Shown in pieces: positions 52,677-62,156 of a stretch of DNA of 64,000 nucleotides. Origin of the DNA: Butyricimonas virosa (lineage in GTDB: Bacteria; Bacteroidota; Bacteroidia; Bacteroidales; Marinifilaceae); NCBI RefSeq assembly GCF_025148635.1, contig NZ_CP102269.1, positions 3,286,001 through 3,350,000 on the forward strand, in the 5' to 3' direction. The position numbers and the translations under genes are program-made. Each line of letters opens with the position of its first letter. The stretch's first letter is position 1. The notes under the pieces are model-generated. The model ran no database searches. It worked only from the letters and a program-made list of their open reading frames with translations, and was not told the origin of the DNA.

Positions 52677-54359
52677 ATGGGTATGACAGACGAGAAGAAA
52701 ATTATTTTTTCCATGATGGGGGTGAGTAAAACGATACCACCTCAAAGAAAGATTATAAAGGATATTTATCTTTCCTTTTTTTATGGGGCAAAAATCGGGG
52801 TGATCGGTTTGAACGGTTCCGGAAAATCGACGTTATTGAAAATTATTGCCGGGTTAGACCCGAATTACGAGGGGAAGGTGATCTGGTCGAAAGAACATTC
52901 TATCGGGTATTTGCCACAGGAGCCTCAGTTGGATGATTCCAAGACCGTGAAAGAGGTCGTGCAGGAGGGTGTTCAGGAGGTGATGGATTTGTTGAAGGAG
53001 TACGAGGAGGTGAACATGAAGTTTGCCGAACCGATGAGTGATGAGGAGATGGATAAGTTAATGACTCGTCAGGGGGAGTTGACAGAATTGATCGAGCATC
53101 ACGGCGGATGGGAGATTGACCAGAAGTTGGAGAGGGCTATGGATGCCTTGCGTTGTCCTGAACCGGATGCGGAAGTGAAGTTCCTTTCCGGGGGAGAACG
53201 TCGTCGGGTGGCCTTGTGTCGCTTGTTGTTGCAAGAACCGGATATTTTGTTGCTGGATGAGCCGACGAACCATTTGGATGCCGAGTCGGTGGAATGGTTG
53301 GAACAACACTTGCATCAATATTCCGGTACGGTTATTTGCGTGACGCATGATCGTTACTTCTTGGATAACGTGGCCGGTTGGATACTGGAACTAGACCGGG
53401 GTGAGGGAATTCCATGGGAAGGAAATTATTCTTCTTGGTTGGAACAGAAGGCAAAACGCTTGGAACAGGAGGAAAAACAGGCCAGCAAACGCCGGAAGAC
53501 GCTGGAACGGGAGCTGGAATGGGTACGTATGGCTCCTAAGGCTCGTCAGGCAAAGAGTAAGGCTCGTTTGAAGGCTTATGACCGGATGATGGATGAGGAC
53601 GTGAAGGAGAAAGAAGAAAAGCTCGAAATATTTATTCCGAACGGTCCTCGTTTGGGAAACAAGGTGATCGAGGCCGAGCATGTGGCGAAGGCTTTCGGGG
53701 ATAAGGTGTTGTTCGATGATCTTGAATTTAAGTTACCCCCGGCCGGAATTGTTGGGGTGATCGGCCCTAACGGTGCGGGAAAGACTACTTTGTTCCGTTT
53801 AATTATGGGCGTGGAGCAACCGGATAAGGGGACATTTGAAGTTGGGCCGACCGTGAAGATTGCGTATATAGATCAACAGCATAAAGCAATAGACCCGGAG
53901 AAGACGGTTTATCAGGTGATTTCCGGGGGAAGTGATTTGATAAACCTGGGAGGACGGGAAGTGAATGCCCGGGCTTATGTTTCCAAATTTAACTTCTCCG
54001 GGACGGATCAGGAAAAGAAATGCGGGGTGTTGTCCGGTGGGGAGCGTAATCGCTTACACTTGGCTTTGGCATTAAAGGAGGATGCTAACGTGCTGTTGCT
54101 GGACGAGCCCACGAATGATATTGATGTGAACACGTTACGGGCCCTGGAAGAGGGATTGGAAAATTTTGCGGGCTGTGCCGTGGTCGTGTCGCATGATCGT
54201 TGGTTTCTGGATCGTATTGCAACTCATATCCTGGCTTTCGAGGGTGATTCTAAAGTGGTATATTTCGAGGGAAGTTACTCCGAATACGAGGAAAGTAAGA
54301 GAAAACGTTTGGGAGATGTTACTCCGAAACGTATACGTTATAAAAAATTAATCGGTTAA
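52677..54359 (+). CDS. ettA: ABC-F ATPase EttA (energy-dependent translational throttle)
   Basis: 560 residues, a soluble ABC-F protein with two ATPase halves. First half: Walker A GLNGSGKST, signature LSGGERRRVALCR, Walker B ILLLDEPTNHLD. An arm segment (about 95-140) inside the first half is the EttA hallmark. Second half: GPNGAGKTT, LSGGERNRLHLAL, LLLDEPTNDID. It binds the ribosomal E site and tunes initiation by energy level. Length and arm fit EttA rather than Uup. The cysteine-motif gene follows after 12 bases. Confidence 0.94.
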   Translation: MGMTDEKKIIFSMMGVSKTIPPQRKIIKDIYLSFFYGAKIGVIGLNGSGKSTLLKIIAGLDPNYEGKVIWSKEHSIGYLPQEPQLDDSKTVKEVVQEGVQEVMDLLKEYEEVNMKFAEPMSDEEMDKLMTRQGELTELIEHHGGWEIDQKLERAMDALRCPEPDAEVKFLSGGERRRVALCRLLLQEPDILLLDEPTNHLDAESVEWLEQHLHQYSGTVICVTHDRYFLDNVAGWILELDRGEGIPWEGNYSSWLEQKAKRLEQEEKQASKRRKTLERELEWVRMAPKARQAKSKARLKAYDRMMDEDVKEKEEKLEIFIPNGPRLGNKVIEAEHVAKAFGDKVLFDDLEFKLPPAGIVGVIGPNGAGKTTLFRLIMGVEQPDKGTFEVGPTVKIAYIDQQHKAIDPEKTVYQVISGGSDLINLGGREVNARAYVSKFNFSGTDQEKKCGVLSGGERNRLHLALALKEDANVLLLDEPTNDIDVNTLRALEEGLENFAGCAVVVSHDRWFLDRIATHILAFEGDSKVVYFEGSYSEYEESKRKRLGDVTPKRIRYKKLIG

Positions 54360-54371
54360 GATTATAAGGAC

Positions 54372-55178
54372 GTGCCTAAGAAAAAAGAAAAAAAGATTGT
54401 AGATACCGGTTTCGTGCCGGGTATCTATAATTATTGCGACAGATGGTGTGAACGTTGTCCATTGCAGCTTCGTTGTATGAGTTACATGATGGGGAAGAAA
54501 TTGAAGGAACGGACGAAAGTGAACTTGGGAGAGGAGATGCCGGATGATGACGAGTCGGCGTTAGCCCGTCTGAAAAATATTTTTGATTCTACTTTTGACG
54601 TGTTGCGAGAGTTGGCGGAGGAAAGAGGTATGGGGATAGAGGATATTTATTCCTCGGAGAAGGTGGACCGGGGATTCTGGGGGGAGGATTACGAGGATTT
54701 GGAAGATGAGGATGAAGAGGCGGTCAGGCAGATAGAACAGGAAGATCTTGTGAAATGTGACCGGATTTATAAGACTCTGGCCGAGAAATGCCAAGAGGGT
54801 ATTTATCAATGGTTTGACGAGGCCAAGATAAAAGAAGGTGATGCTCCTAGAACGAAAGAGGTCGGTGATGCGTTGTTGGAGGTAAATTGGTATCTGGATT
54901 TGATTCACTCCAAGATTAGGAGGGCGTTGTACGGGTATTATATCTATTCGGATAAGATTAATGCCACGCAGGAAGAGGATGATTATAATGGGTCGGCGAA
55001 GGTAGCCTTGTTGGCTGTCGAGATTTCTCAAAATGCGTGGATGGTTTTGAGGGAGCGTTTGTCAAATTTTGAATCGAATATATCTCACTTGATCGTGATT
55101 TTGGAACAATTGGGGTTGGAGATTGATCACTTTTTTCCAAAAGCTCGTTATTTTAAGAGACCCGGTTTTGATTGTTAA
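54372..55178 (+). CDS. Conserved-looking cytoplasmic protein with an N-terminal cysteine cluster
   Basis: About 268 residues from a GTG start (PKKKEKKIVDTGFV...), not recognised. Residues about 18-36 hold C-x3-C-x2-C-x5-C (CDRWCERCPLQLRC), a possible zinc or iron-sulfur site. The middle is strongly acidic (DYEDLEDEDEEAV), and the remainder is helical. There is no signal peptide or membrane segment. It is closely spaced after ettA, so the two are probably co-transcribed; a link to translation or stress is speculation. A hairpin terminator follows. Confidence 0.75.
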   Translation: MPKKKEKKIVDTGFVPGIYNYCDRWCERCPLQLRCMSYMMGKKLKERTKVNLGEEMPDDDESALARLKNIFDSTFDVLRELAEERGMGIEDIYSSEKVDRGFWGEDYEDLEDEDEEAVRQIEQEDLVKCDRIYKTLAEKCQEGIYQWFDEAKIKEGDAPRTKEVGDALLEVNWYLDLIHSKIRRALYGYYIYSDKINATQEEDDYNGSAKVALLAVEISQNAWMVLRERLSNFESNISHLIVILEQLGLEIDHFFPKARYFKRPGFDC

Positions 55179-55217
55179 TATAAAAATGTAAATTGAGGTG
55201 GGGCGTTTGATGTTTAA

Positions 55218-55273
55218 ATACCGTTTTTCTTTTACGAATCATCCGTGTACAGGGTGGAATTGAAAAACGGTAT
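55218..55273 (+). terminator. Hairpin after the cysteine-motif gene
   Basis: ATACCGTTTTTC (55218-55229) pairs perfectly with GAAAAACGGTAT (55262-55273) around a 32-base loop. It lies 40 bases past the stop codon. The loop is long, and the T run is inside the arm. Confidence 0.55.
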
Positions 55274-55462
55274 ATTCGGGGAGAAATAATAACATAGTTG
55301 TGAGATAACCTGTTTTTCGAACGAGTGAAGTGTTCACTATTTTGTTAAAAATGTGATGTTGAATAAATCGGGATCGGCTATGAAATGTGCAAGTGAAATT
55401 TTCTAAATTTGATGTTATTGACAAAAATATTGAAAATGATTAGATGTGTATGAAAAAATCTC

Positions 55463-55470
55463 TATATTTG
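55463..55470 (+). promoter_or_regulatory. -7 box of the polysaccharide export operon
   Basis: TATATTTG matches TAnnTTTG. I see no good -33 TTTG at the expected distance. Confidence 0.45.
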
Positions 55471-55608
55471 TAATCAAATAAACGAACGATTCTTAATATT
55501 ATAAATCCTCTTATTCTTTTTTATTTACGTTTTTTGCTTAGTCATTCATACACATACCTTTATGACTAGGTGACTTTCTGTGATTATTTGTTTTTACCTT
55601 TCTTTTTT

Positions 55609-55640
55609 CGCTATCAAAAATCGTTGGTTTTTTGATAGCG
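55609..55640 (+). promoter_or_regulatory. Stem-loop in the leader of the export operon
   Basis: CGCTATCAAAAA (55609-55620) and TTTTTGATAGCG (55629-55640) pair over 12 bases around an eight-base loop, 26 bases before the ATG. No T run follows, so it is not a simple terminator. It could be an antitermination or RNA-stability element. Confidence 0.6.
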
Positions 55641-55665
55641 TGAATGTATAAAAAGAGAGGTGTAT

Positions 55666-56433
55666 ATGTCTGTTTATAAGCTGTTTATTGTTTGGGTGTG
55701 TGGAATGTGCATTTTCGGATGTGCATCCAGTAAAAAGGTCGTTTATTTACAGGATATTAAAGTGGATAAGCGAGTTAAGGCGGCATGTGAGTATCGAACC
55801 GTGATTCATGTTGATGATTTATTGTCGATTATCGTGTCGTGTGATGACATTGAGGCTGCCTTACCATTCAATACCCCGATGATCGGTTTAGGGAAAGAAG
55901 TTACTTCGGGGAACCAGCAAGCAGCTTTAGGATACCTAGTTGATAAAGAGGGATATGTTGATTTTCCTGTTTTAGGTAAGTTGCAGGTGGATGGGATTTC
56001 TCGTAATGAATTGGCTGATATGTTAAAGGAGAAGTTGTCCGGTTATTTGAAGAACCCGATCGTGACGATTCAATTCCTGAATTTTAAGGTGACTGTTTTG
56101 GGTGAGGTGCGTAATCCCGGGAGTTACAAGGTGAACAGCGAGCGAATCTCTATTCTTGATGCCTTGGGAATGGCGGGTGATTTGCAAATTAATGCCAAGA
56201 GAAAGAACGTTTTGGTGATGCGGGAGGATGGGAATGAAAAGGTGTTTTCCCGTGTCGATCTAACTTCGAGTGAGTTGTTACATTCCCCGTTTTTCTATTT
56301 GCAGCAAAATGACGTGGTGTACGTTGAACCGAGCCGGGGGCGAATCGTGGGAGGCAACGCAGGAACTTTCTTACCTTATATATTATCAAGTGTATCCACT
56401 TTCGTAGCCGTGTTGGCTTTAATAATAAGATGA
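55666..56433 (+). CDS. Polysaccharide export outer-membrane lipoprotein (Wza/BexD-like)
   Basis: About 255 residues from the ATG of MSVYKLF, with AGAGAGG a few bases upstream; a GTG two codons earlier is less likely. Lipobox FGC (Cys about 20). The Poly_export domain (VDDLLSIIVS; KEGYVDFPVLGKLQVDG) and an SLBB domain (FKVTVLGEVRNPGSYKV) follow in order, and a hydrophobic C-terminal segment (LPYILSSVSTFVAVLALI) may insert in the membrane. It forms the outer-membrane channel for capsule or exopolysaccharide and works with the kinase encoded next. Confidence 0.9.
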   Translation: MSVYKLFIVWVCGMCIFGCASSKKVVYLQDIKVDKRVKAACEYRTVIHVDDLLSIIVSCDDIEAALPFNTPMIGLGKEVTSGNQQAALGYLVDKEGYVDFPVLGKLQVDGISRNELADMLKEKLSGYLKNPIVTIQFLNFKVTVLGEVRNPGSYKVNSERISILDALGMAGDLQINAKRKNVLVMREDGNEKVFSRVDLTSSELLHSPFFYLQQNDVVYVEPSRGRIVGGNAGTFLPYILSSVSTFVAVLALIIR

Positions 56434-56485
56434 TGACCGGAAAAGCTGGTTGCAACTATTTATGAATCTGTAAAGTAACAATTTT

Positions 56486-58819
56486 ATGAACGAGAATGTC
56501 AGTAGAGAAATACAGTCTGATCAGGAAGATGTCATTGACTTGGGTAAGTTGTTTTATAAGATTCTAGTCCGGTGGCGTTGGTTTATCATCTCGGTGCCGC
56601 TGTGTCTGGCGGCGGCACTATTTTATTGTTTAATCAGTACGCCGGTGTATGATATTCACGGGAAGGTGATGATTAGTGACACGAAAAAGGGAGAGTTGGG
56701 AACGAACGTGATGATGAAGGAGTTGGGGTTGTCTCGGGCGGGGGATGTGTACGTGGAGAACGAAATGGTGGAATTGCAGTCGAAGAATTTGATGCGGGAG
56801 GTGGTTCGGGATTTGGAGTTAAATATACGTTATACCCAAGAATGTTTTTTCCGGAATCATGAACTTTATAACGACTCACCCGTGAAGATACTGGTTGATC
56901 ACCCGGAAGGTATAAAGGATACTTGCCTGTATGTTCTTTTGACGGCAAATGAGGAGGTTGTCGTGACCGACCCGAAGGGGGAGGTGATCCGGCGAGGACA
57001 TTTTTCGGAGAGTATTTCCATGGGGGATTACTGTATCTCCGTGGAAAAAAATGAGGAATACATGGGGAGAGAATTGCGAGAAGTCCGGATCAACTTGGAT
57101 TCTTATGAAACAGCCACGAAGGCTTTTTATAAAAGTTTGAGCATCACACCGCTGGAAAAGAATACGAATGCCGTGCGAATTGCGTTGAAAGATCCGGTTC
57201 CGGTGCGGGGTGTCGAGTTGATACATGCTTTGGTGGATCGCTATAACCAGAACGGGGTGACGGATAAACAACAGGTTTCGGCCAAGACGGTGGAGTTTAT
57301 TAATGCTCGCTTGCAGGTGATAAACGGGGAACTGGGGACGATAGAGAATGATGCCGAACATTTTAAGCGTACGAATAAGCTGACGGATCTGACATCTGAT
57401 GCGGCTTTTGCCATGGAAAGGAAAAAACTGGCCGGAACGGAATTACTAAAGGCCCAAACGGAGTTGGACGTGGTGCGAAGTATTCGATTGCTGACGGAAA
57501 AGAACGAGGATGGGGAGTTCTCGTTATTGCCGGAGAATATGGGGTTGACGGATGACGGTTTGAACAACGCTCTTTCCCGTTACAATGAAATGATATTGCG
57601 GCGCGAGAAATTATTGTTGAGTGCTCGGGAGAATAACCCGATCGTGACGGGGTTGGATATGCAATTGCGAGGGGTGAAGAGTAGTATCCGTGAGGCCATC
57701 GGAAACGTGGAGAAGGGATTGATTATAAAGATCAAAGGGTTGGAACGGGAAAGTCTTTCGGTGGACGAACGATTGATTTCGGTACCCACGCAGGAGAAAC
57801 AATACCGGGCAATAGCCCGCCAGCAGGAGTTGAAGGAGAATTTGTTTCTTTTTCTGATGCAAAAGCGGGAAGAGGCGGAAATTGCGAAATTGGTTTATGT
57901 GCCGACAGCGAAGATTATCGAAGATCCGGATGCGGGGGAGGGGCCTGTAAGCCCGAAGAAATCGTTGATTTTGTTGTTGGGGTGCATGTTGGGCGTGTGT
58001 ATACCCGTGGGGATTATTCTGGGAATAGATATGTTGGATTCGAAAGTGAGGAGTGTTGAGGATCTCGAACGAGTGGTTCGTTTGCCTTTGCTGGGGACCT
58101 TCCCGGAGGTCGGGAATGGAAAGGTAAAAGTTGGAGAAGAGGATTTTATTCAATCGGAATCGATGCAGTTGATCCGGGAGAAATTGAATTATATCCTTAA
58201 ACAACAAAAGTCCCCGGTGATTATGGTGACCTCTACCATTCCCGGAGAAGGAAAATCTATGGTTGCGACTCATCTGGCCAATGCGTATGCTAGGGCAGGT
58301 AAGCGGGTGATTGTTGTCGGATGTGACTTGCGGAATCCCAGTTTGCATAGTTTTCTTGATTTCGATCGACAGGAGGGATTGTCCGCCTATTTGGCGGGAT
58401 TGTGTGATACTCCGGAGCAATTAATCTGGCGGGTTAACGAGGAGTTACACGTTTTGTTCGGGGGAGTTATACCGCCTAATCCGGTACAATTGATAGCTAG
58501 TCCACGGATGCAGGAGTTGTTGGAATATCTGAGAGGGAAGTATTCTTGTATTATTCTGGATACACCGCCTCTGGGTGTGCTGGCAGAAGGTTTTACTCTG
58601 AGTAAGTTGGCGGATGCCTGTGTTTACGTGGTGCGGGCTAATGTATTGAGAAAGGAATCGTTAAGACTTTTATCCGAGCTGGAAAAAGATAAGCGTCTAT
58701 CGGATTTAGGAGTTGTTCTTAACGGGGTAAAGGTTGAATCGGGCGGGTACGGATACGGTTATGTATACGGCTATCAATACAGTTACGGTAACGGAAATAC
58801 GGATCGTAAAACTTCTTGA
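56486..58819 (+). CDS. Polysaccharide chain-length tyrosine autokinase (Wzc-like)
   Basis: 777 residues, inner membrane. A Wzz chain-length domain with membrane segments at about 30-50 and 490-512 flanks a long coiled-coil periplasmic part. The cytoplasmic BY-kinase domain has Walker A STIPGEGKS (Lys about 590), Walker A' VVGCDLRNPSLH, and Walker B CIILDTPPLG. The C-terminal tail is tyrosine-rich (YGYGYVYGYQYSYG), the usual autophosphorylation cluster. It controls export and chain length; its phosphatase is encoded two bases downstream. Confidence 0.92.
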   Translation: MNENVSREIQSDQEDVIDLGKLFYKILVRWRWFIISVPLCLAAALFYCLISTPVYDIHGKVMISDTKKGELGTNVMMKELGLSRAGDVYVENEMVELQSKNLMREVVRDLELNIRYTQECFFRNHELYNDSPVKILVDHPEGIKDTCLYVLLTANEEVVVTDPKGEVIRRGHFSESISMGDYCISVEKNEEYMGRELREVRINLDSYETATKAFYKSLSITPLEKNTNAVRIALKDPVPVRGVELIHALVDRYNQNGVTDKQQVSAKTVEFINARLQVINGELGTIENDAEHFKRTNKLTDLTSDAAFAMERKKLAGTELLKAQTELDVVRSIRLLTEKNEDGEFSLLPENMGLTDDGLNNALSRYNEMILRREKLLLSARENNPIVTGLDMQLRGVKSSIREAIGNVEKGLIIKIKGLERESLSVDERLISVPTQEKQYRAIARQQELKENLFLFLMQKREEAEIAKLVYVPTAKIIEDPDAGEGPVSPKKSLILLLGCMLGVCIPVGIILGIDMLDSKVRSVEDLERVVRLPLLGTFPEVGNGKVKVGEEDFIQSESMQLIREKLNYILKQQKSPVIMVTSTIPGEGKSMVATHLANAYARAGKRVIVVGCDLRNPSLHSFLDFDRQEGLSAYLAGLCDTPEQLIWRVNEELHVLFGGVIPPNPVQLIASPRMQELLEYLRGKYSCIILDTPPLGVLAEGFTLSKLADACVYVVRANVLRKESLRLLSELEKDKRLSDLGVVLNGVKVESGGYGYGYVYGYQYSYGNGNTDRKTS

Positions 58820-58821
58820 TC

Positions 58822-59502
58822 ATGTTGTTTTTTAATAGATATAAACGATATTTTTTCGAGTATGAAGATGATATACATGCTCACGTTTTACCCGGTTTGG
58901 ATGATGGGGTGAAGACGATGGATGAGGCCGTGATGATCGTGAAACGGATGGAACGGATGGGATTGAAACGATTGACGTGTACGCCCCACGTGGCTTACCC
59001 GGCTATGATAAATACACCGAAAGATGTGGAGAGTATGTTGTTCGTGTTGAAGTTGCGCTTGCAGGAGGAGGGTGTGCGTGTTGAGGTGGATTCCGGGGCG
59101 GAATACCGGATGGGGGAGTTTATGCTGGAGTTGTTGGAAAGGGGGGAAATCATGGCATCGAACCGGGGAGAAGTGTTGGTTGAGCATAGTTTTGTCGGGC
59201 CTTCCAATTACGTGGATGATATATTATTCGGTTTACAGGGACGAGGATTTTGTCCTGTGCTGGCGCATCCGGAACGGTATTCGTTTTACGCGAAGGATAT
59301 TGTCCGGTATTGTGAGCGGTTTAAAGAAAAAGGTGGAAAGGTGCAGGTGAATATACTTTCATTTGCCGGATTCTATGGCAAAGAGGCTATGATGGGAGCT
59401 CGAAAATTGTGTAACGCCGCTTTGGCCGATTATTATGCCGGGGATATTCATAGCTTGCATCAAGAAATATTGATGGAAAAATATATAGGAGGAGCGTGGT
59501 AA
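58822..59502 (+). CDS. PHP-type tyrosine-protein phosphatase (CpsB/CapC-like)
   Basis: About 226 residues of the PHP fold. Metal ligands are seen in DDIHAHVLPGLDDG, TPHVAYP and LAHPERY, with a final ligand in AGDIHSLH. It removes phosphate from the tyrosine tail of the kinase encoded just before it. The start is the ATG two bases after the kinase stop; a TTG two codons earlier overlaps the stop. The expected glycosyltransferase genes do not follow: the next gene is convergent. Confidence 0.9.
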   Translation: MLFFNRYKRYFFEYEDDIHAHVLPGLDDGVKTMDEAVMIVKRMERMGLKRLTCTPHVAYPAMINTPKDVESMLFVLKLRLQEEGVRVEVDSGAEYRMGEFMLELLERGEIMASNRGEVLVEHSFVGPSNYVDDILFGLQGRGFCPVLAHPERYSFYAKDIVRYCERFKEKGGKVQVNILSFAGFYGKEAMMGARKLCNAALADYYAGDIHSLHQEILMEKYIGGAW

Positions 59503-59546
59503 TTCTTTTTAGAATTGCTTTTTTTGAATGTTTTTTACGCTCCTCC
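59488..59546. terminator. Convergent terminator-like inverted repeat
   Basis: GGAGGAGCGT (59488-59497), inside the end of the phosphatase gene, pairs with ACGCTCCTCC (59537-59546); within the loop AATTCTTTTTAGAATT forms a second palindrome and T runs are present. It lies between two convergent stops and may end both transcripts. Confidence 0.6.
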
Positions 59547-59553
59547 GTTTCTT

Positions 59554-62058
59554 TTATTTGAATAGTTTATCCAAGCCTTTCAAGAGGTTGTTTTTTAATT
59601 CTTTACCGGCTTCTTTTTCTATTTTCTTCAATGCTTTAGACAAATCGGGGGTAATTGTCGGTTTATCCAGAGTACCACCAAGTTTGACATCAACGTCCAA
59701 TGATTGAATGTTGTTGGCTCCGGGGATGGCTTTCAATACGTTGTCAATGTCTTTCCCGAAGTATTTCCGGGCAATGTTCATGGACATCGTGTAATCCATT
59801 TTGCCATCAACGGTTTGGCTGCCGGAGAAGGTGGTCGGGTTTCCTGCGATATTCGTGGTAAACGGTTCCACGATAATATTTCCTTGTTCAATCTTGAAGT
59901 CTATTTTCAAGTTGGAAATACTTAAACGGCTTAACTCGTCATTTTTCAACAGGCTGGCCAGTTGGGTCATGGCCGGATTGTCATTCAAGACAAATCCCTT
60001 GGTTGAGAGGCTACCGCCACCATTGGCCGTTGTCATGATCGGACTCATTTCTGTGTCCAGATCCGAGCTGAATTTCATGGTAGCGGATATTTTACCATTG
60101 CAGTTCATGGCAATCGGCAGGCTTTGTTTGATGAAAGAGAAAGCATTGTATGCCGAGTGAATGTCAATATCGGTAACCCGTAAATTCAAATCCGCGGAAG
60201 GCTTGGCTGGGTTTGCCGTGTTGTAGGCCCCGTTCATGATCAGGTTCCCGTTCAGCATATCCATGCTTAGGTTCTTTAGTGTGGCGATACCACCGGATGT
60301 TTCGATGTTTCCTTTGACAGAATTTATCACGAGGCTATCGAACAAAATTTCTTTGATGTTCGTGCCGAAGGCCAGTTCGATGTTTTTCGGAATAGCCAGT
60401 ACACTTGATGTTTCTTCTGCCGGGGCCGAACTTTGTGTTGTTGCAGCCTGCATCGTGTCGGCCTCGGAGGTCGTCATGTTTGCCATGAATTCATTCAAGT
60501 CGATTTTGTTGGAATTCAAGGTAAAGTTACCTTTTAAGGTCTGGTCCTTGAACACGTAGGGCAGGTAGTTGGCAAGATAACCGACTAGGGCGAAGTCTGA
60601 AGAGTTGATTTTTACTTTCAAGTCTTTCAAGTTCAGTCGGGCGGGTGTGATGGTTACCTCTCCAGACGGAACAGAAATTCCGGCAGGGAAGTCCGCATTC
60701 TTGAACAACACGTTTTGTAGGGCAATCTTACCGTTTGCCGTGAACTTTTCGTATTGTTCTTTCTCTATATATTGGTATTTCCCGTCAAAGGAGAGATCGG
60801 TTGTTAAGATACCATTTAACGTGATGTCTTTTAACGGTAAGGCTTTTTTCAAACTCTCGAAGTTAATAACGCCTTTCATGCCACCCTTTAATGTCGGGTC
60901 GTCTGGGTTAACTACAAGCAGGTTCATGCTGAACGGGTTGTTGGCAACCGTGAAGGTCAAAGTACTTAAATCTGCCTTGGTTTGTGCGATGGTTCCGCCG
61001 GGGTTGGTCACTGCCAGTTTCAGATTGATTTTTTCAACCGATTCGGGAAGGTCCGGGTACTTTAGATTTGCGTTCAGAATGTTGAAACGCAAGTCAAAAG
61101 CGGGAAGATGATTCTCGTAATATTCCCCTTTTGCGGATAGGCTGAGTTGGAATTCTCCGGAAGTTTTGACCCCCTCGATTTCTTTCTGGAAATCCTTGGG
61201 AATTAATGCTAGCAGACTTTCAAATTTCGTGTCGGGTGCGTTCAGATTCAAGTCCATCGTGTATTTGTCGTCATCAATATCAATGTTTCCGGTTAAATCC
61301 AGTTTCAAGTCATTCAATGACATATCATTTTTCTTGATGTCGAATTGGAGTTCTTTCAAGTTGGCACCGATTTCGGCTTGCCAGTTGAAATCCGTGTTGT
61401 TTACCCACACGCTTTTACCTTGACGCAAATATATGTTTTTGAGTTTCAATAACACGTTTAGTATGGTGTTGGTCTCGGAAAGATTTCCTTGTAAGGCCAT
61501 GTTCACGGCGTCGATCCGGGCAAATGTCTGAGCTTGTTCGTCTTGATAGTTTAACATCAGGTTACGCACTTCAATGTTGTTGAAAGCGATAGCAGTTTCC
61601 GAACCAGGCTCTTCTTTGGTTTCCACGGGTGTTTCTTCTGTTTTCATCTCTGTCGTGTCGGAAGGAACCATGATGTCCCAGTTGGCTTTTCCCTCAGCAT
61701 TGACTTTGGGCATAAAATCACAATCTTTTAATAAAATGTTATTGATTATGATTTCTTTACCGGAAATTAAGGAACGTAAATTTACGGAAGCCTCGAAAAG
61801 AGGAATATTGATTAAGGTGTCCCGTGTGTTCGTTTCCTCCTTGGAAATAACCACGTTATCCAGAGAAACACTTAAGTTCGGGAAATTCTTGAACATACTT
61901 AAATGCACGTCCCCGATAGCCAATTCGGCTTGGATGTATTTTGAGGATTTCTCCTCGATTAGTCGTAGAATGTCACTTTTAAAAAAGACTGGGATAACCA
62001 TCAGTGTGACAATAATTAGCACGATAATAATCGCTAGTGTTATAAATACTTTCTTCAT
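59554..62058 (-). CDS. AsmA family envelope protein
   Basis: 834 residues: one N-terminal membrane segment (about 5-27), then a very long repetitive beta-rich periplasmic domain of the AsmA/TamB-like type (LSISNLKIDFKIEQGNIIV; DIDIHSAYNAF), ending in a basic helix (ELKNNLLKGLDKLFK). The N-terminal RLIEEKSSKYIQAELAIGDVHLSMFKNFP matches the AsmA start. Such proteins are thought to help lipid transport or outer-membrane maintenance. Its own promoter is probably the TAACTTTG box upstream. Confidence 0.9.
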   Translation of the reverse strand: MKKVFITLAIIIVLIIVTLMVIPVFFKSDILRLIEEKSSKYIQAELAIGDVHLSMFKNFPNLSVSLDNVVISKEETNTRDTLINIPLFEASVNLRSLISGKEIIINNILLKDCDFMPKVNAEGKANWDIMVPSDTTEMKTEETPVETKEEPGSETAIAFNNIEVRNLMLNYQDEQAQTFARIDAVNMALQGNLSETNTILNVLLKLKNIYLRQGKSVWVNNTDFNWQAEIGANLKELQFDIKKNDMSLNDLKLDLTGNIDIDDDKYTMDLNLNAPDTKFESLLALIPKDFQKEIEGVKTSGEFQLSLSAKGEYYENHLPAFDLRFNILNANLKYPDLPESVEKINLKLAVTNPGGTIAQTKADLSTLTFTVANNPFSMNLLVVNPDDPTLKGGMKGVINFESLKKALPLKDITLNGILTTDLSFDGKYQYIEKEQYEKFTANGKIALQNVLFKNADFPAGISVPSGEVTITPARLNLKDLKVKINSSDFALVGYLANYLPYVFKDQTLKGNFTLNSNKIDLNEFMANMTTSEADTMQAATTQSSAPAEETSSVLAIPKNIELAFGTNIKEILFDSLVINSVKGNIETSGGIATLKNLSMDMLNGNLIMNGAYNTANPAKPSADLNLRVTDIDIHSAYNAFSFIKQSLPIAMNCNGKISATMKFSSDLDTEMSPIMTTANGGGSLSTKGFVLNDNPAMTQLASLLKNDELSRLSISNLKIDFKIEQGNIIVEPFTTNIAGNPTTFSGSQTVDGKMDYTMSMNIARKYFGKDIDNVLKAIPGANNIQSLDVDVKLGGTLDKPTITPDLSKALKKIEKEAGKELKNNLLKGLDKLFK

Positions 62059-62141
62059 ACGCTATAAGTTATGTGTGTTGTTTGCGTTGTAAATGATAGT
62101 GTTGTAAATTATTTACGACAGGCTACCACATATTGTTTATA

Positions 62142-62149
62142 CAAAGTTA
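62142..62149 (-). promoter_or_regulatory. -7 box of the AsmA gene
   Basis: The minus strand reads TAACTTTG, 84 bases before the ATG. A second match, TAATTTTG, lies just upstream at 62152-62159 and overlaps the end of the helix-hairpin-helix gene. Only one is likely used. Confidence 0.45.
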
Positions 62150-62156
62150 TACAAAA

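Larger units (their letters stand above)
55179..55665. other. Long non-coding upstream region of the polysaccharide export operon
   Basis: Contains the terminator hairpin at 55218-55273, a -7 box at 55463-55470, a small inverted repeat TAGTCAT/ATGACTA at 55540-55568, and the stem-loop at 55609-55640. If transcription starts after the -7 box, the leader is about 190 bases. No gene is seen. Confidence 0.6.
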
